Source of the DNA: Paracoccaceae bacterium
Lineage (GTDB): Bacteria; Pseudomonadota; Alphaproteobacteria; Rhodobacterales; Rhodobacteraceae
Length of the DNA stretch: 5,700 nucleotides
Reading direction: 5' to 3'
Assembly (NCBI GenBank): GCA_009922885.1
Contig: RFUP01000167.1
Span: forward strand, 1-5,700
Shown here in pieces: positions 1-5,316 of this stretch. Every line of letters begins with the position of its first letter. Position 1 is the first letter of the stretch. The position numbers and the translations under genes are program-made. Under the pieces are notes generated by a model that was not told where the DNA came from, did not search any database, and was given only the letters and a program-made list of their open reading frames with translations.

Positions 1-260
1 ATCAGGCCGCATATGGCCAGCCCGCGTCCGGCTTCGCGATGCTCGGTTACTCCGCAGCAGACACGCTGATCCGCGCGCTCGAAGCCGCAGGTGCAGACCT
101 CACGCCGGAGTCGTTCAAAGCGGCAATGGAAAACGTGAAGTATGACAGCGAGCTTCTCGGCACCACCATCAACTACACCCCGGAAACCCACCAGGGCGCG
201 AACGATGTGATCATTTCGGTCGTCGAAGGCGGCGTCTGGAAGATGGTTGGTAAGCAGTAA
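1..260 (+). CDS. ABC transporter substrate-binding protein, branched-chain amino acid (LivK/Peripla_BP_6) type, C-terminal part
   Basis: This is the 3' end of a gene that begins before the window; the first complete codon is at base 3 and the TAA stop is at 258-260, so about 85 residues are visible. They read as the last part of a periplasmic type I binding protein: a helix containing LGYSAADTLIRALEAAG, a segment on the pattern LTPESFKAAME, then TPETHQGANDVIISVVEGG and a C-terminal WKMVGKQ. The HQGA and VVEGGxWK elements are typical of LivK-like proteins that deliver amino acids or amides to a LivHMGF permease; this is family knowledge. The ligand cannot be judged from this fragment. A strong terminator follows, so the gene is probably the last of its own transcription unit and not part of the acs operon. 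Confidence 0.85.
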   Translation, partial: QAAYGQPASGFAMLGYSAADTLIRALEAAGADLTPESFKAAMENVKYDSELLGTTINYTPETHQGANDVIISVVEGGVWKMVGKQ

Positions 261-285
261 AACTGCTCATCGGCGAAAATCAGCC

Positions 286-313
286 AAGGGAGCGCTCCGG
301 CGCTCCCTTTTCT
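286..313 (+). terminator. Intrinsic terminator after the ABC substrate-binding gene
   Basis: GGGAGCGC (288-295) pairs perfectly with GCGCTCCC (300-307). The loop is TCCG closed by a C-G pair, a UNCG-type tetraloop known to be very stable in RNA. A T-rich tail, TTTTCT, runs from 308 to 313, and A286 and A287 can extend the stem by pairing with T309 and T308. It lies 25 nt after the stop at 260. It should end the upstream transcript and separate it from the acs operon. Confidence 0.9.
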
Positions 314-341
314 ATTGTGCATCAAGACGTCCGCGTTAGCG

Positions 342-360
342 CAACCGTGATTCGCGGTTG
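342..360. repeat. Small inverted repeat in the upstream intergenic region
   Basis: CAACCG (342-347) is the exact reverse complement of CGGTTG (355-360), separated by 7 bases; T348 and G354 could add a wobble pair in RNA. There is no T-run after it, so it is not a good terminator. It could be a weak operator or chance. Confidence 0.3.
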
Positions 361-505
361 GGTAAGATAATTGCGGCACAAACGGGTATTTCGTCCGAAT
401 TCTTCCCCAGCGGTCTTAAAGTTGAGTTTTCGTCACCCTTTTCTTTGCAAGAGTGACGTTGCGGAAAATTCTCAACAAACACCGAAAAGAACGAGCTATT
501 TTCCG

Positions 506-549
506 GAAATTTACAAATTTCACAGATGAAATCGAAATAAATTTACAAA
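506..549. promoter_or_regulatory. Candidate operator cluster upstream of acs: palindromes plus an 11-bp direct repeat
   Basis: Three elements are directly visible. GAAATTT-AC-AAATTTC (506-521) is a perfect inverted repeat. ATTTCA-CAGA-TGAAAT (517-532) is a second perfect inverted repeat overlapping it. The 11-mer AAATTTACAAA occurs at 507-517 and again at 539-549, exactly 32 bp apart, about three helical turns, so both copies would face the same side of the DNA. A related TTTGCAAG lies at 444-451. Cores near TTTGCAAA are known as sites for RamB/ScfR-type regulators of acetate and short-chain acyl-CoA metabolism, but linking these copies to such a protein is inference. AT-rich DNA produces chance palindromes, so confidence is moderate. 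Confidence 0.45.
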
Positions 550-618
550 AAAATACCGTGAAAGAAGATGGTTACAGAAAGTTTAACTTGTGGCAAATGT
601 ATGCACGGGAAGGAGCGC

Positions 619-648
619 GTGACGTAATTTGCGGCGCGACACTTTAAG
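619..648 (+). promoter_or_regulatory. Weak sigma-70-like promoter candidate for acs
   Basis: GTGACG (619-624) matches TTGACA at four of six positions, and TTTAAG (643-648) matches TATAAT at four of six, with an 18-bp spacer. Transcription would start around 655, giving a leader of about 30 nt with the 656-667 palindrome at its 5' end. The match is weak and could be chance; no better -35/-10 pair was found in the region. Confidence 0.2.
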
Positions 649-655
649 ACGACCG

Positions 656-667
656 GGCACATGTGCC
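656..667. repeat. Perfect 12-bp palindrome just upstream of the acs ribosome-binding site
   Basis: GGCACATGTGCC is fully self-complementary and ends 6 bases before the Shine-Dalgarno sequence. In RNA it could form a 4-bp GGCA/TGCC stem with a CATG loop; C654-G669 and G655-T668 could lengthen it. It could be an operator for a dimeric regulator or a small leader hairpin that affects access to the ribosome-binding site. Confidence 0.4.
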
Positions 668-673
668 TGTTCC

Positions 674-680
674 AAGGAGG
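674..680 (+). promoter_or_regulatory. Strong ribosome-binding site that fixes the acs start
   Basis: AAGGAGG is a full anti-16S match, ending 5 nt before the ATG at 686. The reading frame is open further upstream, to about 629, but no other start there has such a site, so ATG 686 is chosen. Confidence 0.85.
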
Positions 681-685
681 ACTAC

Positions 686-2501
686 ATGACGGACAAGACC
701 TACCCGCCTTCGGCGGATTTCGCGGCATCGGCACATATCGACGCTGAAGCCTACCGCACGATGTATGCGGAGTCGGTGTCCGACCCCGAAGGTTTCTGGG
801 GCAAGCATGGTAAGCGGGTCGACTGGATCCGTCCTTACACCAAGGTAAAAAACACCTCGTTCAAGCCCGGCAACATCGACATCCGCTGGTTCGAAGATGG
901 CTCGCTGAACGTTTCCGCAAACTGCATCGACCGCCATATGGGCACCCGTGCCGATCAGATTGCAATCATCTGGGAGCCGGATGATCCCAATGAGCCCGCG
1001 CAGAACATCACCTATCGTGAATTGCTGGCCCAAACCTCGCGCATGGCCAATGTGCTGAAGGACATGGGTGTCGGCAAAGGCGACCGTGTGGTGATCTACC
1101 TTCCGATGATCCCCGAAGCGGCCTACGCAATGCTCGCATGCGCGCGTATCGGCGCGATCCACTCCATCGTTTTCGCAGGCTTCTCGCCGGACGCCCTTGG
1201 CCGTGAAGCGCACCGGCGACCAGACCACCTGGATCGATGGCCGCGATTACGATTATGGCGCGCTCGCTGCCGAAGCTTCGTCCTTCTGCACGCCCGCCGA
1301 AATGAACGCGGAAGATCCGCTCTTCATTCTCTACACCTCGGGGTCCACGGGTCAGCCGAAAGGCGTCGTGCACACCACGGGCGGTTATCTCGTCTATGCA
1401 GCGATGACCCACCAGTTCACCTTCGATTACCATGAGGGCGACATCTACTGGTGCACCGCTGACGTGGGTTGGGTCACGGGCCACTCCTATATCGTCTATG
1501 GCCCGCTGGCGAACGGCGCGACCACGCTGATGTTCGAAGGTGTTCCGACCTATCCGGACGCAGGCCGCTTCTGGGCTGTCTGCGAAAAGCACAAGGTCAA
1601 CCAGTTCTACACCGCGCCCACCGCGATCCGTGCGCTCATGGGGCAGGGCACTGACTTTGTCACCAAGTATGACCTCTCCTCGCTCAAGCTCCTCGGTTCG
1701 GTTGGCGAGCCGATCAACCCGGAAGCCTGGAACTGGTACAATGACGTCGTCGGTAAGGGTAAGTGCCCGATCGTCGATACCTTCTGGCAGACCGAAACCG
1801 GTGGCCACATGCTCACCCCGCTGCCGGGCGCAACCGCGCTGAAGCCGGGTGCGGCACAAACCCCGTTCTTCGGTGTGCAGCCCGTGGTTCTCGAACCGAC
1901 CTCCGGTGCCGAAGTCCACGAAACGCCCTGCGAAGGCGTTCTCTGCATCAAGGACTCGTGGCCGGGTCAGATGCGCACCGTCTGGGGCGATCACGAGCGC
2001 TTCGAGAAAACCTACTTCGGTGACTACAAGGGCTATTACTTCTCCGGCGACGGTTGCCGCCGCGATGCCGATGGCGATTACTGGATCACGGGCCGCGTCG
2101 ATGACGTGATCAACGTATCCGGTCACCGTATGGGCACCGCCGAAGTCGAATCAGCCCTCGTCGCGCACGAGAAAGTCGCCGAAGCGGCCGTGGTCGGTTA
2201 CCCGCACAACATCAAGGGGCAGGGCATCTACGCCTATGTCACCCTGATGAACGGCATCGAGCCGTCGGACGAACTCCGCAAGGAGCTGGTCACTTGGGTG
2301 CGTAAAGAAATCGGCCCGATTGCCTCGCCCGATCTCATCCAGTGGGCACCCGGCTTGCCGAAGACCCGCTCGGGCAAGATCATGCGCCGCATCCTGCGCA
2401 AGATCGCCGAGAACGATTACGGCTCTTTGGGCGACACCTCGACGCTGGCCGATCCTTCGGTCGTCGACGAGTTGATCAACAACCGGATGAACCGCGGCTA
2501 A
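686..2501 (+). pseudogene. acs: Acetyl-CoA synthetase (AMP-forming), broken by an internal deletion with frameshift
   Basis: Acs makes acetyl-CoA from acetate, ATP and CoA, releasing AMP and PPi, in the cytoplasm. Two frames together give the family. From 686 the protein starts MTDKTYPPSADF and runs correctly to about FAGFSPDAL near 1198; it then reads nonsense to a TGA at 1433-1435. The family resumes in another frame at VKRTGDQTTW (from about 1203) and continues intact to TAA at 2499-2501. That part holds the ATP loop YTSGSTGQPKG (1332-1364), WQTETGG (1785-1805), ITGRVDDVINVSGHR (2085-2129) and PKTRSGKIMRR, whose lysine codon 2376-2378 matches the acetyl-regulated Lys609 of Salmonella Acs. 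The 1816 nt are one more than a multiple of three and about 46 codons short of the usual 650 or so. The missing part includes the CoA-binding loop around Arg191-Arg194 (enterobacterial numbering). Possible products are a dead 249-residue protein and, at most, a reinitiated C-terminal piece. An assembly error is an equally good explanation. First gene of the operon; adk follows after 18 nt. Confidence 0.9.
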
Positions 2502-2519
2502 GGCAGGGAAGCAAAAACC

Positions 2520-3188
2520 ATGGCAAACCCTGCAGTTCTTATCCTTCTCGGCCCTCCGGGTGCCGGGAAGGGCACTCAGGCCCGGATGCTGGAAGAGGAT
2601 TTCGGCCTCGTTCAGCTTTCCACCGGTGATCTCCTCCGCGCGGCTGTTGCTGCCGGAACTGATGCGGGCAAACGCGCCAAGGCGGTGATGGAAGCGGGCC
2701 AACTCGTTTCCGACGATATCGTCCTTGCGATCCTCAAGGATCGTATGGCCGAACCGGACACCCAGAAGGGCATTATTCTTGACGGTTTCCCGCGCACGGC
2801 GGGTCAGGCCGCGGCCCTCGATGACCTACTTTCTGCATCTGCACAGCAAGTGACTGCCGCAATCAGTCTAGATGTGGTAGATGAAGCTATGGTGGCCCGT
2901 GTATCTGGTCGCTACACCTGCGCCAAATGCGGCGAAGGTTACCATGACGAATTCAAGTTGCCCGCCACCGCGGGCTCTTGTGACAAATGCGGCGGCACGG
3001 AATTCAAACGTCGTGCCGACGACAATGCTGAGACGGTGCGAGAGCGGCTTAGTGCCTATCACGCCCAGACGGCGCCGCTGATTGCCTATTACGATGGCAA
3101 GGGCTTGTTGAAACGGGTGGACGCAATGGGCGCCATTTCAGACATCCGTACCTCGCTTGCCTCGATCGTTAAGACAGCAACAGCGTAA
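2520..3188 (+). CDS. adk: Adenylate kinase with a four-cysteine (metal-binding) LID domain
   Basis: Adk catalyses ATP + AMP = 2 ADP in the cytoplasm. The 222-residue product has the normal length of the long-form family. Visible motifs in order: P-loop GPPGAGKGT (residues 11-19), AMP-binding STGDLLR (34-40), GQLVSDDIV (60-68), DGFPRT (88-93), then a LID with Cys134-x2-Cys137 and Cys154-x2-Cys157, followed by RRADDN (164-169). Such Cys4 LIDs bind zinc or another metal in Gram-positive and Paracoccus enzymes; E. coli Adk lacks them. The start ATG 2520 has AGGGAA at 2505-2510, 9 nt upstream. It begins 18 nt after acs, so cotranscription is very likely. Next to an AMP-producing ligase its likely job is to recycle AMP (inference). 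It may be a second copy, since the housekeeping adk usually sits in the ribosomal protein cluster. A stretch near 2826-2900 uses several uncommon codons such as CTA and GTA. Confidence 0.95.
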   Translation: MANPAVLILLGPPGAGKGTQARMLEEDFGLVQLSTGDLLRAAVAAGTDAGKRAKAVMEAGQLVSDDIVLAILKDRMAEPDTQKGIILDGFPRTAGQAAALDDLLSASAQQVTAAISLDVVDEAMVARVSGRYTCAKCGEGYHDEFKLPATAGSCDKCGGTEFKRRADDNAETVRERLSAYHAQTAPLIAYYDGKGLLKRVDAMGAISDIRTSLASIVKTATA

Positions 3189-3194
3189 CAGGGG

Positions 3195-3223
3195 GGCCCG
3201 TCTTTGGAAGGAAAAGGCGGGCC
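3195..3223 (+). other. Intercistronic stem-loop between adk and the DUF4212 gene
   Basis: GGCCCGTCTTT (3195-3205) pairs with AAAGGCGGGCC (3213-3223) over 11 bp with one G-T wobble. The loop is the purine-only GGAAGGA. The stem begins 6 nt after the adk stop. No T-run follows, so it is unlikely to be a simple terminator; mRNA processing or protection of a 3' end is more likely. The loop resembles a Shine-Dalgarno sequence, but the real site used by the next gene lies after the stem. Confidence 0.6.
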
Positions 3224-3251
3224 GGAGACATAACGGAAGGGAGTGACACAA

Positions 3252-3509
3252 ATGGCGGACAATTCATCGTCCAACGCCTACTGGGCCGCGAACATCAAGA
3301 CCATCAAGATCTTCTTGGTGATTTGGTTCGTTTGCTCGTTCGGCTTCGGCATTCTGCTACGCCCCATGCTTTCGGGCATCGGCGTTGGCGGCACGGATCT
3401 TGGTTTCTGGTTTGCCCAGCAAGGTTCAATCATCGTGTTCCTGATTCTCATTTTCGCCTACGCGGCCAAAATGAACAAACTGGACCGCGAACACGGCGTA
3501 GAAGAATAA
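3252..3509 (+). CDS. DUF4212 family small subunit of a sodium/solute symporter
   Basis: An 85-residue inner-membrane protein with two predicted membrane helices, roughly residues 19-36 (IFLVIWFVCSFGFGILL) and 51-72 (GFWFAQQGSIIVFLILIFAYA). It has a polar N-terminus starting MADNSSSNAYWAANIKTIK and a charged tail NKLDREHGVEE. The FWFAQQGSI element and the YWxxNxK beginning are typical of the DUF4212 family, which is nearly always encoded just before a VC_2705-like symporter and is thought to be its small partner; its precise role is not established. ATG 3252 is preferred over an in-frame GTG at 3243 because GGAAGGGAG (3235-3243) then sits about 8 nt upstream; the GTG would overlap that site. 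The symporter gene begins 16 nt after the stop, supporting translation as a pair. Confidence 0.92.
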   Translation: MADNSSSNAYWAANIKTIKIFLVIWFVCSFGFGILLRPMLSGIGVGGTDLGFWFAQQGSIIVFLILIFAYAAKMNKLDREHGVEE

Positions 3510-3525
3510 GAGGGATAACAGGAAC

Positions 3526-5253
3526 ATGGATCAGTTTACCCTTAACCTGCTGATCGTGGGTGCGACCTTCGCACTCTACATCGGCATCGCGATCTGGGCC
3601 CGCGCGGGTTCGACCGCAGAATTCTACGCAGCTGGCCAGGGCGTTCCCCCGGTCATGAACGGGATGGCCACTGGCGCTGACTGGATGTCGGCGGCTTCGT
3701 TCATCTCGATGGCAGGTCTGATCGCCTTCGGCGGTTATGACACCTCGGCCTACCTGATGGGCTGGACCGGCGGCTACGTGCTGCTCGCCATGCTTCTCGC
3801 TCCCTACCTGCGGAAGTTCGGCAAGTTCACCGTTCCGGAATTCATCGGCGACCGCTTCTACTCGAAAACCGCACGTCTCGTGGCCGTGATCTGCTTGATC
3901 GTTGCTTCCGTGACCTACGTGATCGGCCAGATGACCGGTGTGGGCGTTGCCTTCTCCCGCTTCCTCGAAGTGGACAAAGCAACTGGCCTCTACATCGGCG
4001 CAGCAATCGTGTTCGCATACGCCGTTCTCGGCGGCATGAAGGGCATCACCTACACCCAGGTGGCTCAGTATGTCGTTCTGATCATCGCGTATACGATCCC
4101 GGCTGTGTTCATCTCGCTCCAGCTCACCGGCAACCCGCTGCCCCCGCTCGGCCTCTTCTCGGATGCCAAGTCCTCGGGCCAGCCGCTGCTGACCACGCTT
4201 GAGCAACTGGTGACCGACCTCGGGTTCAAATCCTACCTGACCCAGTCCGACACGACCCTGAACATGTTCCTGTTCACCGTGTCGCTCATGATCGGTACCG
4301 CAGGTCTGCCGCACGTGATCGTCCGCTTCTTCACCGTTCCGAAAGTGGCAGATGCCCGTTCTTCGGCCGGTTGGGCACTCGTGTTCATCGCGCTCCTCTA
4401 CCTCACCGCTCCGGCTGTGGCAGCAATGGCGCGTCTGAATCTGATCAACACGGTTTACCCGCAGGGTGCAGCCGCTGCTCCGATCTCGTACGAAGCTCGT
4501 CCCGAGTGGATGAAGAACTGGGAAGTGACCGGTCTTCTGAAGTTCGAAGACAAGAACGGCGACGGCCTCATCAACTACGTTGGTGCGAAAGATGCGAACG
4601 AGCTCACCGTGAACAACGACATCATGGTGCTCGCAAACCCGGAAATCGCTGATCTTCCCGGCTGGGTGATCGCGCTCGTGGCCGCTGGTGGTCTCGCAGC
4701 CGCTCTCTCGACCGCAGCAGGTCTCTTGCTCGCGATCTCGTCGGCAATCTCGCACGACTTGATCAAGGGCCAGCTCAACCCGGGTATCTCGGAAAAGGGC
4801 GAACTCCTGGCAGCGCGTATCTCGATGGCTGTTGCTATCGCAGTTGCAACCTACCTCGGCCTCAACCCGCCCGGCTTCGCGGCACAAACCGTGGCACTCG
4901 CCTTCGGTCTCGCAGCGTCGTCGATCTTCCCGGCACTGATGATGGGCATCTTCTCGAAGCGCATCAACAACAAGGGCGCCGTGGCAGGTATGCTCGCAGG
5001 TCTGACCATCACCGTGGTCTACATCTTCCTGCACAAGGGCTGGTTCTTCGTTCCGGGCACCAACAGCTTCACCGACGCTGACCCGCTTCTGCTCTCCATC
5101 AAGTCGACCTCGTTCGGCGCAGTGGGTGCACTGGTCAACTTCGTGGTTGCCTACTTCGTGTCCAACGCATCGGCTGAACCGCCGAAGCACGTTCAGGACC
5201 TCGTGGAATCGATCCGCGTGCCGAAAGGCGCAGGCGCGGCAACGGGCCACTAA
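3526..5253 (+). CDS. Sodium/solute symporter, VC_2705-like (ActP-related), probable acetate or short-chain carboxylate uptake
   Basis: A 575-residue polytopic inner-membrane protein of the SSF family, which couples solute uptake to sodium or proton flow. The first helix spans about residues 6-25, and many more follow. Family marks: GTAGLPHVIVRFFTVP (257-272), the classic SSF signature also seen in acetate permease ActP, and AALSTAAGLLLAISSAISHDL beginning near 392, whose Ser395-Thr396 align with the sodium-site residues of this fold. A loop of about 75 residues (303-379) contains an EF-hand-like stretch DKNGDGLINYVG (342-353). The C-terminal 30 residues or so are soluble. GAGGGA (3510-3515) lies 10 nt before the ATG. 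Pairing with DUF4212 points to the VC_2705 subfamily; neighbouring acs and adk suggest acetate or a similar acid as substrate, which is inference. Pyruvate, lactate or propionate cannot be excluded. Confidence 0.92.
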   Translation: MDQFTLNLLIVGATFALYIGIAIWARAGSTAEFYAAGQGVPPVMNGMATGADWMSAASFISMAGLIAFGGYDTSAYLMGWTGGYVLLAMLLAPYLRKFGKFTVPEFIGDRFYSKTARLVAVICLIVASVTYVIGQMTGVGVAFSRFLEVDKATGLYIGAAIVFAYAVLGGMKGITYTQVAQYVVLIIAYTIPAVFISLQLTGNPLPPLGLFSDAKSSGQPLLTTLEQLVTDLGFKSYLTQSDTTLNMFLFTVSLMIGTAGLPHVIVRFFTVPKVADARSSAGWALVFIALLYLTAPAVAAMARLNLINTVYPQGAAAAPISYEARPEWMKNWEVTGLLKFEDKNGDGLINYVGAKDANELTVNNDIMVLANPEIADLPGWVIALVAAGGLAAALSTAAGLLLAISSAISHDLIKGQLNPGISEKGELLAARISMAVAIAVATYLGLNPPGFAAQTVALAFGLAASSIFPALMMGIFSKRINNKGAVAGMLAGLTITVVYIFLHKGWFFVPGTNSFTDADPLLLSIKSTSFGAVGALVNFVVAYFVSNASAEPPKHVQDLVESIRVPKGAGAATGH

Positions 5254-5261
5254 TCAATACC

Positions 5262-5287
5262 GCGCCTCCGGGGAAACCCGGGGGCGC
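5262..5287 (+). terminator. Stable GNRA-loop hairpin after the symporter gene: weak terminator or 3' stabiliser
   Basis: GCGCCTCCGGG (5262-5272) pairs with CCCGGGGGCGC (5277-5287) over 11 bp with one T-G wobble, capped by a GAAA tetraloop. The stem starts 8 nt after the symporter stop. Only a short TTT follows, at 5292-5294, so it is at best a partial terminator. It could protect the 3' end of the transporter message and lower expression of the next gene. Confidence 0.6.
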
Positions 5288-5316
5288 ACACTTTCCAAGT
5301 ATCGGACCATCCGGCC

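Larger units (their letters stand above)
314..685. other. Gene-free intergenic region upstream of acs
   Basis: I find no convincing gene in these 372 bases. Short open frames exist but have no ribosome-binding site and no recognisable protein. The first part (314-440) has ordinary composition and one small hairpin (342-360). The middle is strikingly AT-rich: only 16 G/C in the 60 bases 501-560, against clearly GC-rich coding regions on either side. It holds overlapping palindromes and a spaced direct repeat. The last part (600-685) returns to high GC and holds a weak promoter candidate, a perfect 12-bp palindrome and the acs ribosome-binding site. Its position and composition make it the likely control region of the acs operon. 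Confidence 0.7.

Noticed and set aside
173..379. Minus-strand open frame of 68 codons covering the terminator
   Set aside because: It overlaps a real gene end and a strong terminator and has no domain similarity or start signal.
528..545. IHF-like site in the AT-rich island
   Set aside because: AATCGAAATAA departs from WATCAANNNNTTR at the fifth base and lacks the TTR part; too weak to call.
453..647. Small open frame (64 codons) on the + strand in the gap before acs
   Set aside because: It spans the AT-rich regulatory island and has no ribosome-binding site. Its lysine- and asparagine-rich composition only reflects the AT content.
1190..1210. Programmed ribosomal frameshift in acs
   Set aside because: A frameshift cannot restore the roughly 46 missing family residues, and no slippery sequence with a downstream structure is evident. 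A deletion or assembly error explains both the gap and the frame change.
1008..2126. 372-codon open frame on the minus strand across acs
   Set aside because: It is a shadow of a GC-rich coding region; the opposite strand shows unmistakable acyl-CoA synthetase motifs.
1197..2501. A genuine short, separate acyl-CoA synthetase starting at TTG 1197
   Set aside because: There is no ribosome-binding site, and it starts in the middle of the N-terminal domain fold. It is simply the 3' part of the broken acs.
3448..5250. 600-codon open frame on the minus strand across the symporter gene
   Set aside because: It mirrors the codon bias of the symporter. Its protein is rich in Arg, His, Cys and Glu with no recognisable domain, while the + strand frame is a clear SSF transporter.
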